Source: Psilocybe azurescens (lineage: Eukaryota > Basidiomycota > Agaricomycetes > Agaricales > Agrocybaceae). From it: DNA of 64,000 nt. Positions 44,955 through 56,204 of this stretch are shown in pieces. The notes under the pieces are model-generated. The model saw nothing but the letters and a program-made list of their open reading frames with translations. It made no database searches and was not told where the DNA came from. Location of the stretch: assembly GCA_023853785.1 (NCBI GenBank), contig JAJIRX010000597.1, positions 1-64,000 of the forward strand, read 5' to 3'. The translations under genes and the position numbers were made by a program. Position 1 is the stretch's first letter; each line of letters starts with the position of its first letter.

Positions 44955-45818
44955 ATGGTTACCACCAGCACCCAAGCCACCTATGGTAGGTTTTCAACAA
45001 TGACAAAGGCTACTTCGATATTCAGACCAATTCGTTATTGATTCATTACTGAATAGATGTAATGAAAGACATTGCTGAGCGCCTGGACACTGTGATTGCA
45101 ACCCTAGACACTATCAAGGCAGACCTCATTGAAATCAAGAGGGATGTCTCAGAAATGAAGAGCGACATGAAGAGCGACATCGCCAACTTGATGAGCGAGA
45201 TGAGGAGTGACATTGCCAACTTCAAGAGCGACATGAAGAATGACATTGCCAACTTCAAGAGCGACATGAACATTGCCAACTTCAAGAGCGACATGAAGAA
45301 TGACATTGCTAACTTCAAGAGCGACATAAAGAGCATGAAGAGTGACATTGCCAACTTGAGTAGTGGCGTTGCCGACATACAGAGTGATATCACTGACATA
45401 AAGGAGACTGTTGAAATATCCAATGCAATAGCCCAAAACCATAGGATTATCGCAAGAAATTCAAGAAATCAACCCATCTATCATCCTCTCCATAAAACTG
45501 TATGTGCCTTTCAAACCTCAAATAGACTACAGTTAAATTTCTCATCACTATCCCATGCAGGTCCCAGGCAGCGGTCTCCCTCTCTTGCGTGGAATTGTCC
45601 CTGAGAGGGAGATTCAAAATTATCAGCATACTGGGACTGATCCTAAAGTTGGTGATCTGCCACCGAACTTCGACGCCCAAAATGTCATTAATCTCACCAA
45701 TGAAGACATTTGTGCACTGATTGTGTTCTATAATGATGCTTTTGGTATTGTTGAGACAGACAACGAATATGCACGTCTAAAAAAGTCATTGAATTTTTGT
45801 CGCATTTCTAGTATCTAA
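44955..45818 (+). CDS. Coiled-coil protein with 11-residue repeats
   Basis: Three exons: MVTTSTQATY, then DVMKDIAERLDTVIATLDTI followed by a run of FKSDMKNDIAN-type 11-residue repeats (hendecads) through about residue 110, then after a GT-AG intron VPGSGLPLLRGIVPEREI and DICALIVFYNDAFGIVETDN, ending CRISSI with TAA. Phases agree throughout. The hendecad array predicts a long right-handed coiled coil. Agaric genomes hold several similar proteins with an N-terminal coil and this C-terminal VFYNxxFGI motif, as far as I recall; function is unknown. Confidence 0.68.
45190..45345 (+). repeat. 33-bp coding repeats of the hendecad array
   Basis: At least four copies built from AACTTCAAGAGCGACATGAA and GACATTGCC, nearly identical at DNA level, one shortened by 9 bp. 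The homogeneity points to recent expansion or gene conversion. Confidence 0.8.
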
Positions 45819-45858
45819 CTTATAAATTATTTATATGTACAGTCCATGTAGAAGACAC

Positions 45859-46580
45859 CTAGAAATCAGAATTTGCCAACCATGTCCTGCTTGACTTTAC
45901 TGTATTATCGTACTCATACAAGGAACTGAAACCATATGATGTAACACCAGGATCGACGATACCCGAGGACGCAATTCGGCGCAAGGAGGGTGCAGAGGAC
46001 ACCAGAGACTCCGTGAACTGACTCGCTATCGCTCCCTTCTGAACCTTATCCTTGGACATTGATGGAAAATGCACGAACATTGAACTCGACGCGTGCGTCC
46101 TCTGATCATGCTCATCTCCCTCTCCTTCTGACTCCCGTTCGTCATCTTCGTCGAAGTCCATGAGGAGAGGCGCGTGTTTGCCCTCACCCTCGCGGTCTGG
46201 GTCGGCATCGAGTCCGAGGATGAACATGGACGAGATGATGGCGTATGTGAGGATGGTGTCCGCGCACGAGGGGAAGCTTACGCCGTAGCTGTATTACTTG
46301 GGGGTATGTAGGATGTATGCGGGTGCAGGTGCGCATGAGAATGAGAGTGAGAATGAGAATAAGAATGACATGCAGCCGAGACAGGGTAGAGGATACATGA
46401 ACAAGAAAAGATCAAATACAAGCCACCTACAACCATCTCAAGCGTACTTCCAAGCATCGCGTTCTTGTCGCCGTCCGAGCCCCAGGCAAGGTCGGGCACA
46501 GACACAACGAGGCTCTGCATCAGAGCAATGGGGAGCACGCTAATGACCATGAATATCGCGGCGACCATGACGAAGTTCAT
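45859..46580 (-). CDS. Hypothetical membrane protein, two exons
   Basis: Exon 1 from ATG 46580 is hydrophobic (MNFVMVAAIFMVISVLPIAL, MQSLVVSVPDLAWGSDG). A GT-AG intron (about 46288-46435, rich in CATTCT repeats) joins YGVSFPSCADTILTYAIISS and MFILGLDADP, followed by a long acidic/Ser-rich cytosolic-looking tail ending TWLANSDF with TAG at 45859-45861. Upstream minus-strand text at 46900-47100 (FLLCPAGFILVRQGIDKKGQ, then LNISLFTAAPLYASFPSSYG) may be further 5' exons of the same gene, so the true start is uncertain. Family not recognised. Confidence 0.42.
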
Positions 46581-47967
46581 GTGTGCATGCGTATGTGCGA
46601 GTTACGGCTGATCGAGTGCGCCTTGGTGAGAAAAAGAAGGCGAGGTGGGGGATATGCGGGGTACTCGTGAATGGGAGACGGATGAAAGGAGCGAAACCGA
46701 GGGACAAAGGGCGAAAGGAGATGAGAATGGGGGAAAGGATGGGATGCACATACTACTGGACTTTCTCCAGCCCAGAACCCGTCTTACAACTAACGAGGTG
46801 CCGGTGATGATGAATCATATCGGAATCATCCAAAGTTCCTCGGGTTTCTCTTGTAAGGTCAAGGCATCGTAAGTCTCATCACAAATTAAAAGCCATACGA
46901 AGACGGAAAGCTAGCATAGAGCGGTGCGGCCGTGAAGAGCGATATGTTGAGTCTGTTGATTGCAGATGTCAGTATTAATGATATATAGAGCACAGATCGA
47001 AGTAGAAATAGTAGAGTGTGTGTATACGTACCTTTTGACCCTTCTTGTCAATACCTTGTCTCACTAAGATAAACCCAGCGGGACATAGCAGGAACACCTC
47101 GCGGATAGATTGTCACAAGGCACGAAGAACACAAGAAAGGGCATCAGCAAATCTGGGAAATTCCGATTTAGCATTATTGTTTGGATAAGATAACTGAGCT
47201 TCTTAGTTAGACAGAAAGGAAGACAAATATCCTCGAACAAACACTCGGATATTTGTAAGTGAGTTAGTCCAGATGTGAATCAAGTGATCTGTGGGTACAG
47301 ATTACTTGGGGGTGCCTTGGGCTTGCCCAGGCTCCTTCATTTCGGATCGAAGGTGTGATCGGTGCGACTGTGCACGTGATTCGAACGCGTTGAGGACGCG
47401 AGAGTTCGAACATGATATGTGCCGATCACGTTGGTCCTGATGGGACCCGGAGTGCATAAGAATTGGGCGAGTCTCAGCCCAATTCTGGTGATCCGAAAAC
47501 TTTCAGGAAAGCCTCTGAAAGCGAAGAAGAACTGGGTAAGTCCAGAGCAACTGGTGAACCGGATTGTGGCCAATCTGAGCCAGATCCAACCTGCTACACC
47601 AAGTCAGAGTGCAAGCTCCTCTGGCAGGTTGGTGAGGCAAAGATGAGCCGGGCTGACACCCCAATCTAGCTTCACTCTGGACGGACTTTGAGGTATCGTG
47701 ATTATTCAGTTCATTTAGTATTCATCAATACAATAAGATACAATCATTGTTTGAACTAGAGCTTTGGTAGCGAAGGCTAAGTAAAATAAGAGCAGTCAAA
47801 ACGATGATTACAAACGAGTCATAGTCGTGCCAAGGACATATCGGTACAAATGCGAGGTCAGGTCGAAAAAGCAGTTTAAAAGCTGTACATATAACCGTAT
47901 CAAATAATCGTAAGTGCGAGAAATGTTCGAGCAATAAAAGGGAAAGAAAAGAGAGAGCCCATGTACC
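46581..47967. other. Possible 5' exons of the membrane protein gene, then intergenic DNA
   Basis: 46860-47100 on the minus strand holds protein-like fragments with a GTACGT donor that may belong to the gene at 45859-46580. The rest, to the end of the DIRS-like element, shows short hairpins (for example TTGGGC...GCCCAA at about 47463-47482) and no gene. Confidence 0.35.
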
Positions 47968-49545
47968 CTAGTCATCATCTAGGGCAAGGGTGCCCTCTGA
48001 AGATGTGTAGAGGTCCTTGGGAATGCGAGAGCGAATATGGAATTCTTCAAAAATAATGGCCAGCTGATCTATGTGCGCCTTGTTGTATGCCTTTGAGGTG
48101 CTCATGGGCAGAATTTCATCCATTTGTCGCCAATATAACAGGAATGCCAACGAGGTCCATCCTCCTGTAGCAGCCACAATCTCTGGAGGGACACCGGCAA
48201 GCAGTAGTTCAACTGCGCCGCCGATCCGGAAGCTATGGCCCAAGACGTGTGCGAGCATTGCTGTTGTCCAGATACCATTGACGAAGGCCAGAAATTCGGT
48301 TTTTAATAAATTCTTGGGCTGGCCTGATGCAGTTTTGTATGTGAATAAGGACACTAGAGGGTCTGACAATGCGAAATTGTTGAGTGAAAGGTGGTTATTG
48401 AGGGCGGCCACTGGGCAGAGATAATCGCGTTGGCCAGTGAGGATGATCGAGGCGCCTTCTTCCTTGGTTGTCTTTGTCCAAGGTATTTGGAAGAGCGCTG
48501 TACGTGTGCCATCCCTAAGGACCCGGAAGGCGACACTAGAAAGGATTAGTTGGGACCATAAGTCCTCATACAGTAGAAAAAAAACGCACGCAGCTGAGCT
48601 TAGAATGTTATATTGATCGCTAAAGGCGCTTCGCCACTGTCACTGTCGTCTCTCTAAGACGACGGCACCCAAAGAAAGTGACCACGGCCACTGCCCACAC
48701 TGCTGCGTGGAAAGGGGTGGTGATGTCGATAGCTCAACGTATTGCACAAAGATGCTCAATTGAGACTGGTGCACAAAGAGGACACTTATGTTTGGCACCC
48801 TCCTTGTTCGCCGAAATTTGTGCCATCTTTACCCATTCGTCACTCCCACACCAAGCCGCATGATTGACTAGATGCCAGCTGCGTATGCCAGAGAGCCATG
48901 AACGTATGGTACAGCCGCTCCTCAAGCCCTTCCAGCTCCCGATAAAGGCACAAAGCAGAGCGTAAGACGTAGGCATGTGGTCGTCCCTCCAAAATGTGCC
49001 ACTTGTCGCAGAATTGGGTGAACCTCATAACTCCAGCACCATAAGTTGCTTTGGTGTTGGGTGCAAGCGCCATGGATGGCTAGGTGGGCTCTGTCAACAA
49101 GTGGGAGAGGGAGGGAGTTTAGAAGGCCTTGTTTGTGACGCCAAGCCGTAGGGTGTGCTCCACGATGAGATGCGGTCTGCTGCTGCTACATGAGGGTGGA
49201 GGGTGCTCATGTACACCTCGCAGCCTTCTTGCGGCTTCCGAGCGAATGCTTCTGGAAAGTGGTGTCTGGGAAGCGGGAACAAGAGGAAGGCCTGGAGTAG
49301 GTTGAGGGGGTAAAGAAAAGGGCGGATTCAATATGAGCTCTTTGGGAGCTGGGCGCATCTGCGGGCGATGGAGAGAGTTCAGCACAAGAAACCGGTCTAG
49401 CAAAGCGGCCAAAGAGGGGGAGAGGGCTTTGTGCAGGAGGGGAAAGGGAAAGAGAGTCATGTAAAATCAAAGGTTGAAAATGGAATCTAAACTTAGAACG
49501 TGCAAATCTGGGAGAAATCGTGCTAAAAGGGGCGTGATGAATCAA
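47968..49545 (-). pseudogene. Tyrosine recombinase of the DIRS-like element
   Basis: N-terminal core-binding text: HTLRLGV, then LAPNTKATYGAGVMRFTQFC and, after a frame change, SGCTIRSWLSGIRSWHLVNH and EWVKMAQISANKEGAKHK. A 54-bp GT-AG intron (48536-48589) precedes FRVLRDGTRTALFQIPWTKT. The catalytic end has AHVLGHSFRIGGAVELLLAG (HxxR) and ATGGWTSLAFLLYWRQMDEI (nucleophile Tyr in LLYWRQ). Stop at 47968-47970. At least three frame changes. It would catalyse integration of a circular DNA intermediate. Confidence 0.75.
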
Positions 49546-49689
49546 CTTGAGTGTCTGTACTAATATCTTGTGCTAAAGAAAGGGAGCAAAAACGCAGGAA
49601 AGGATTTCGGGGGCTCAGTGGGGGACGGTGGATCCCGGTCGGGTCCACCCACTGTCCCCCTCGGGCGACACTGGTCACTGACGAGAAGC

Positions 49690-49866
49690 TACGGTTAAAG
49701 ATTGTCATTAATAAAACAAAGGGCGATCTCCTCTGGAAGGAGTTGTTGGATAGAAATACGCCTTCCAGCTGGCCCTAATTCTCCGTGCGAGATAGGGTCA
49801 GCTAAATTGGCTGCAGACTCGATGTATTTGATGGAAGGATAGATAGATATGTCGGCAAAGTTAAGG
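49690..49866 (-). pseudogene. 3' end of DIRS-like RNase H, downstream of the Gypsy insertion
   Basis: Minus-strand frame reads LNFADISIYPSIKYIESAAN then LADPISHGELGPAGRRIS and ends INDNL with TAA. This is the continuation of the RNase H text that stops at NTHINLAVRRTL next to the other Gypsy LTR, showing that the two flanks belong to one interrupted gene. Confidence 0.7.
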
Positions 49867-50291
49867 TGTTATGGACACTTTATTTTCTTTTTGCTTTTGC
49901 TTTTCTCTTTTCTTTTCTTTTCCTTTTCTTTGTCATCCATCACATCATTGATACATCATCGTATGTTCTGATGAACTTTGCTTTCCATCATATCTATGAA
50001 ACTCCATCATATCTTTGATGGACTTTCACTTCTATCTTTTATGATACATCTTTCGATGAACGCTTGATCTGTTTCCTCTATTCTTATATACATCTGCTGA
50101 TGAACATTCAAACTCGTTTCAACTTGCTGTGCGGTTCATAGTATTTATACCAGGAAGGATCCACTGTATTCTTTAGCTAGTTCTTGAGAATCTAACCTCC
50201 TCTTACTTGACACTGCTTGGAACTCGCTGTTCTTGACTACTTGACTGTCGGCTTTATCCACGCACGTGAATATAAGCTTGAAGTCGTAACA
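49867..50291 (+). repeat. 5' LTR of the Gypsy element
   Basis: 425 bp, begins TGTTATGG and ends GTAACA (TGTTA/TAACA inverted ends). A T/C-rich tract lies at about 49885-49935 and a promoter-like TATTTATACC at about 50140-50150. It matches the 3' LTR at all but two substitutions outside the pyrimidine tract. Confidence 0.95.
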
Positions 50292-50529
50292 AAAGAACTA
50301 GCTCATCTATCGAATCTCGCCCGCTCCCCAGCAGACGAGACCTCTGAAACCCGAAACAAAACACGGCACCACCGAAAGACGGTATTCCCGCTACCGACAG
50401 CTCAGAAGAAGGAACCCCAACACGAAATTGGCAGACAACGAACCCGTCCAGACAAAGCTCTGAAGATATCAACCTAGGCAACGAAGACCTATCAAACTCA
50501 CTATACGACTTATTATCAACCCTGGCGAT

Positions 50530-51568
50530 AGATCAAGAAGAACAAGACACAGACATGGTTGAAACAAAGCGGAAAGAAAGAAATCTTGATCAACAAACCC
50601 ACCATATTTGATGGAGACAGGACGAAATCCAGGTCTTTCATGCAAGACTGCTACCTCTACATGGACATAAACGATGATGTCTACAACACAGACAAGAAGA
50701 AAATTGCCTTCATTTTATCATTTTGCATGGAAGAGGAGCAAAACTATGGAAGGAACAGTACTTGACCTCAAGGACAAAAGGAACTAGTCCCAACCAAACC
50801 CTCGAATGGGACACCCTTGGAACATTTCTGAAAAATTCCACGACGCATTCACTCCAGTGGATGAAACCAGATCAGCCATGAACGACATAAAACGACTTAG
50901 GCAAAAACCCAATGAAAGGGTGGAAGACATCATCAACAAATTCAAGTTGTTGGTAGGACAAGCCAACCTAGGAACAGAAACGGAATCAGACCATGCCCAT
51001 CTCATAGGATTATTCCAAAATGCATCACGCCTCAACTTCGCCGACAGGATCCTGTACTCTGAAGACCTTCCAAGAATGATCCAAGGCTGATACAAAAAAG
51101 CAACAACATTTGACACCAACTACAGACTGGCCAAGGTCTTTAGAGAAGAACCAGAAGAACGCAGGAGGACGCCCACGCTGGAACAATTTCCCAAGGAACA
51201 ACAGGAACTACGACCCAAACAGGATGGACATAAGCGTCATGACAGCCGAAGAACGAGCCGAATTAATCAGGAAAGGCACCTGTTTCAGGTGCAAACAACA
51301 AGGACATCTATCCAGAGATTGCCCACAGAAAGGACCAACAAACCAGAACAGAACCCAAGGACAACCCAGCAAGAAGTGGACCCCAAAGGAACTCCATGCC
51401 CATATCAGGAGCCTGAACAAGGACAAAAAGACGAACTCGCAGACCTCATGGTTAAAACAGGATTTGAAGAGAAAGAAGAAAAGGATTTTTAAAGTGGAGA
51501 AACAGGACGACGTCTGTCTCTCCTTATCTGAAGATACAATCTGTACTTACGGCAACAATCGAGAATAA
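50530..51568 (+). pseudogene. Gypsy gag with zinc knuckle, interrupted
   Basis: The capsid-like text INKPTIFDGDRTKSRSFMQD and YNTDKKKIAFILSFCMEEE is followed in other frames by FLKNFHDAFTPVDETRSAMN-type text, LIGLFQNASRLNFADRILYS and, at about 51240-51330, a CCHC knuckle (CFRCKQQGHLSRDCP). There is a stop after PRMIQG at about 51088, and several frame changes. Gag packages the element RNA. Confidence 0.85.
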
Positions 51569-51572
51569 AACT

Positions 51573-51923
51573 ATGCTTTTACCAGTTTCATTCCCCACCA
51601 AGAAACAGAATGGCTCACAAATCGTCGAAACCTCTGCACTCTTAGATTCAGGAGCAGGAGGGAAGTTCATTGACCAGAACTATGCACAAAAACTTGGACT
51701 CAGAACCCAACCCTTGGAAAAACCGATCCGGGTTTATAACGTAGACGGAACCCCGAACAAGAAAGGAACCATCTCGTCATTTGTAGACTTGGACCTAAAG
51801 GTTGGAAACCGGAACCATCGGGAACAATTACTGGTCTCTGGGCTAGGAAAACAGAAAATTATTTTAGGATTCCCTTGGCTACAGGAAAAGAATCCAGGAA
51901 TCAACTGGCGAACGGAAAGATAA
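51573..51923 (+). pseudogene. Gypsy retropepsin-type protease
   Basis: Contains the active-site motif ALLDSGAGGKFIDQNYA and the flap/C-terminal IILGFPWLQEKNPGINW. It is separated from RT by a frame change. Cleaves the polyprotein. Confidence 0.88.
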
Positions 51924-51965
51924 CTTGGAAACCACGTCAAGGGCCTACGATAAATCAAACCACCA

Positions 51966-53690
51966 TTGAAGAAGAAACAGACAAAACGAACACCAACAAT
52001 TGAGACTACCCACCCATTGGAGGAATTCGAATCGTTAGTCATCCAATATATCGGGGATGCAAACGAAGACGAAATAAAAGAAACTTGGCTTAACACCAAA
52101 ATCACGACCTCACAGACGCTGGCCCAACAATATGAACCAGAGAAACCGACAAGACCTCTCCATGAAATCGTTCCCCCAGAATATCAATCATATATGGACC
52201 TTTTTGATAAACAAGCGGCAGACCGATTCCCGGAACCAAGACCATGGGACCATAAAATTGAGTTAAAAGAAGGATTCATACCAAAGAAATTCAAGGCCAT
52301 ACAATATCACACCGGCAGAACAAACAGAACTGGACACCTGGACAAAGGAACAATTGGACAAAGGATACATTCGACCCTCGGAATCACCTATGGCATCTCC
52401 CTTCTTCTTCGTATCAAAGAAAGATGGAAAGCTTAGACCTTGTCAAGACTACAGGTATCTGAACGACTGGACAATCAAGAACGCTTACCCACTACCACGG
52501 ATTATGGAACTTATGGACAAATTGAAAGGCGCAAAATTCTTCACCAAACTAGATATCCAATGGGGCTACAACAACATCAGGATAAAAGAAGGTGATCAAT
52601 GGAAAGCAGCATTCAAAACCAACCGAGGACTTTTCGAACCAACTGTAATGTTCTTTGGCATGTGCAATTCCCCAGCAACCTTTCAATCCATGATGGACTC
52701 AATCTTTGAAGACATGATATCACAATGCTTCATAATCATCTATATGGACGACATTCTAATCTTTGCGAAAGATCGAGGGGAATTGGAAAAATACACCAAA
52801 ATGGTTCTACAACAACTCCGAGAAAATGATCTCTATCTCAAACCGGAAAAATGCTCTTTTGCTCAAGGAAAAGTGGAATATCTCGGAATGATTGTTGAAG
52901 CAGGAAAAATCTCTATGGATCCAACAAAACTCAAAGGAATTTAAGACTGGCCAGCACCTACTACTCTCAAGCAAGTCCGATCGTTCCTGGGCTTTGGGAA
53001 CTTCTACCGAAAATTCATCCGGAAATTCTCTGAAGTAGCTCGACCTCTAAATGAACTCCTGAAGAAAGACAAAGGATTTCTATGGAATGACACAACTCAA
53101 GCTGCCTTTGATGAACTGAAGAAACGATTTACGGAAGAACCGGTACTCTTGATGCCCGACCCGCCAAACCATTTCAAATCGAATCTGATGCTTCAAAATA
53201 TGCCTCCAGAGCAGTCCTTACTCAACTGGACGGAAATGGCGAAAGACACCCATGCGCATTTATATCAAGAACGTTCTCTCCAACCGAAAGAAACTATGAA
53301 ATCTATGACAGGGAATTACTGGGAATAATCAGATCATTACAGGAATGGAGACACTACATCCAAGGATCAGAACACACGACTACGGTATATTCAGATCACA
53401 AGAATTTGACATATTTCAGATCGGCCCAAAATCTAAACCGACGACAGGCGCGCTGGTCTCTGTATGTCTCAGAATTCAATCTAAAGTTGGTACATCTACC
53501 TGGAAACAAAATGATTCAATCCGATACCCTTTCAAGATGCCCCGATTTCACCCCAGAAGAAGACCACGACAATGAAAACATCACCTTACTTCCAGAAAAG
53601 CTTTTCATCGACTTAATCGACGCCCGAAGTTACAGGAAAGAATTGCCAATGCGAACGAACTGGACCACAACGCAGCAGAAGCAATGAAAA
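51966..53690 (+). pseudogene. Gypsy reverse transcriptase and RNase H
   Basis: RT blocks: [58 protein letters not shown] and the catalytic [15 protein letters not shown], then [23 protein letters not shown] follows LKGI (about 52942). The connection and RNase H continue as [36 protein letters not shown] and [16 protein letters not shown] across frame changes. Confidence 0.92.
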
Positions 53691-54735
53691 CCCTATTAGA
53701 AGGAGGACCACCAAATGCACGACATGACCTCAGAGAATGGAAAACAGAGAACGTGAACGGCAAAACTATCTTATACTACCAAGGACGAGCCTACATTCCA
53801 AAAGATCAAACCCTACGGAAAGACATAGTCAAATCATATCATGACCCTATCTCAGCCGGACACCCTGGAGAATTAGAAACATTCAATTCGGTAAAACAAC
53901 ACTACTGGTGGCCAGGATTACGATCATTTGTCAAGCAATATGTAAAAGGATGTGCCGCCTGCCAACAGTTCAAAATAAATTGACATCCCTCTAACCCATC
54001 ATTCATACCAATACCTGGACCAAAGTCAGCCCGACCCTTTGCAGACAGTGCTATGGACTTCCTTACAGACCTTCCACCGATCCTGGACAAGCAAGGAGAA
54101 GTTGAATTTGCTGTGATTCTAAGCATCACCAATCATGGGAACACAAAAGGACTTATCCTTATTCCATGCCGAATGAAAGGACTGGATGCCGGAAAAGACT
54201 GGCAAACTCTTACTGGACAATCTCTACAAAAGGTTTGGACTACCAGACAGCCTCACATCAGATCGAGACCCCAGATTTGCCGCTGAATCATTCAAAGAGC
54301 TAATGAAACTCCTTGGAGTAAAATCAAAAATTTCAACTGCTTATCACCCTCAAACGGACAGAACAACGGAACGATATAACCAAGAGATTGAAGCCTATCT
54401 ATCCATATACTGCTTGTCTCACCCAGAAGACTGGCACGAACGACTTGGGACCCTCGAATTCACTCACAATAACCGAAAACATGCGGACAGACAGAGAACA
54501 CCATTCGAATTAATTCTCGGATACTCCCCATCGCAATTCCCACCGCATTTGAACACACCAAGTTTCCTTCAGTAGAAGTAAGACTGAAGTATCTTCAAAA
54601 GGATCGAGAAGAAGCCCTAGCAGCCCACGAACTAGCCCGAACAAGGATGGCTGAAAGGAAAACTCGAACTTCACACCGTTCATCCAAGGACAAAGAGTTT
54701 GGCTAGAAGCGACAAATTTACAGACGAATTATCAC
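53684..54735 (+). pseudogene. Gypsy integrase
   Basis: The HHCC zinc domain (SYHDPISAGHPGELETFNSV, KGCAACQQFK) is followed by the core (AMDFLTDLPPILDKQ; LTSDRDPRFAAESF; STAYHPQTDRTTERYNQEIE), containing the D, D and E of the DDE triad in frames broken by single-base shifts. It inserts the cDNA into the genome. Confidence 0.9.
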
Positions 54736-54741
54736 AAGAAA

Positions 54742-55431
54742 ATGGCACCAAAACGAGAAGGACCCTTCAAGATCAAAGAAGTCTTAGGACCCCTAACTTA
54801 TCGACTGGAACTCCCCAAAGGATGGCTCATTCACGATGTATTCCATGTGACACTTCTTAATCCATACCACGAGACCGAAACACATGGACCCAATTTCATT
54901 CGACCACCACCAGAGATATTAAACGAAGAAGAACATTGGGAAATAGAGACGATTCTCAAACATCGAAAAAGAGGAAGAGGATACCAATACTACGTCAAAT
55001 GGAAGGACTATCCGATCACCGAAGCAACGTGGGAACCGGCTTCGGTCTTTGAAGACACCGGTAACGTAAATCTTACAGACTTACCGAACACGTCACAAGC
55101 TGTAAAAAGACCACCATCTTCCCTCACTCAACAATCAATCAACATGCTCTCCTTTCCCTCAATCAAACACGTCAAGTCCACTCTCTTTCCCCAAAACACT
55201 CACGAACCTATTTTCCTCACAACAAAAATACCAAAATCCCAAGAAGATCAACAACAAATGCTTGAAGAACTCGAGATAGCGTTCATAATGTCTCGAGATG
55301 CAGAGAAACAAGCACACAATGAACTCAAGGCAAGATGCGCAGCAATGGCGCATGACCAAAATCTAGAGTATCAACTGCGGATTTCCCAGCTCAAGGAAAA
55401 CTTAGACCCGGACTGGCAACAAAGGCTATAA
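54742..55431 (+). CDS. Gypsy integrase C-terminus with chromodomain
   Basis: An intact frame: KREGPFKIKEVLGPLTYRLE and GWLIHDVFHVTLLNPYHE, the GPY/F-type end of integrase. A chromodomain follows: EEHWEIETILKHRKRGRGYQ, YYVKWKDYPITEATWEPAS. Chromodomains in this position target chromoviruses to modified histones. The remaining ~110 residues are a coiled tail ending NLDPDWQQRL with TAA. It would normally be translated as part of pol. Confidence 0.9.
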   Translation: MAPKREGPFKIKEVLGPLTYRLELPKGWLIHDVFHVTLLNPYHETETHGPNFIRPPPEILNEEEHWEIETILKHRKRGRGYQYYVKWKDYPITEATWEPASVFEDTGNVNLTDLPNTSQAVKRPPSSLTQQSINMLSFPSIKHVKSTLFPQNTHEPIFLTTKIPKSQEDQQQMLEELEIAFIMSRDAEKQAHNELKARCAAMAHDQNLEYQLRISQLKENLDPDWQQRL

Positions 55432-55480
55432 GAAAGGTCAAGTCGCTACACTTCTAGGCAACAAACATCAATATCCAACA

Positions 55481-56194
55481 ATGTCTCATTCCACTGCTCG
55501 TGCCTCATCTGTTCCCCAATCTACTACTACATCGTCTCAACTTTTTAATACTCTCTCCGTCTACGAACTACTTGAAATCTTGAAAAATGCTGAAAACCGA
55601 TATGACGTCAAGCCCTTTGCCCCCCCCTTTATCGAACGAGAACTTGAATTCTTCAACTATTTATCTGGTGAAATACGAATCATCGAGGCGGACATCACAG
55701 TCAAACAGGCGAGAGTCCAAGTCCACCACAAAGCTGCCACCGACTCCCTCAAATGTCTTCAACTCAAGGGTTTCGAACGAGCCATCAAACACATGCTCAT
55801 CAAACACCGCACGCAGACACCCCCACGGAACGACTCACTGACGCTGATCCACCACAACCTTTCGACATCAACAATCAGACCAGCACGCCTTCTCGTCACC
55901 CGACTCAAGCCCGACGGACAAGTGTTGGGAATCAACGTCGACCGGACGTTACATGCTTCACATGTGGAAAGTTGGGACATATACGACAATATTGCCCCAA
56001 GCTCACCTGCAACCACTGCCACCGCCGAGGACCAGGACATACAACAAGATACTGTCCTTTCAAGTGTAACGACTCTCCTCACGGAAGCGATTACTTTGAT
56101 TATGACAACCCCACGGATGACGTTGGCATCGCAAACAATACCGGAGAACCCTACGGATACTGAAGATCATTCGACTGGGACAGTCGAACCTTAG
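55481..56194 (+). CDS. Extra 3' ORF of the Gypsy element: coiled region plus zinc knuckles (frame-shifted)
   Basis: The ATG at 55481 opens MSHSTARASSVPQSTTTSS then SVYELLEILKNAENRYDVK and a helical region (to about 55780). After a one-base change of frame the text becomes polar and contains two cysteine knuckles, CFTCGKLGHIRQYCP and CNHCHRRGPGHTTRYCP (about 55955-56060), ending EPYGY. In the original frame the ORF continues to 56194 with unrelated text, so the frame break probably separates the two halves of one protein. Lying after pol and before the polypurine tract, it is not part of the standard Gypsy plan; it may be a second nucleocapsid-like or captured protein. Confidence 0.6.
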   Translation: MSHSTARASSVPQSTTTSSQLFNTLSVYELLEILKNAENRYDVKPFAPPFIERELEFFNYLSGEIRIIEADITVKQARVQVHHKAATDSLKCLQLKGFERAIKHMLIKHRTQTPPRNDSLTLIHHNLSTSTIRPARLLVTRLKPDGQVLGINVDRTLHASHVESWDIYDNIAPSSPATTATAEDQDIQQDTVLSSVTTLLTEAITLIMTTPRMTLASQTIPENPTDTEDHSTGTVEP

Positions 56195-56204
56195 AAGGGG
56201 GTAA

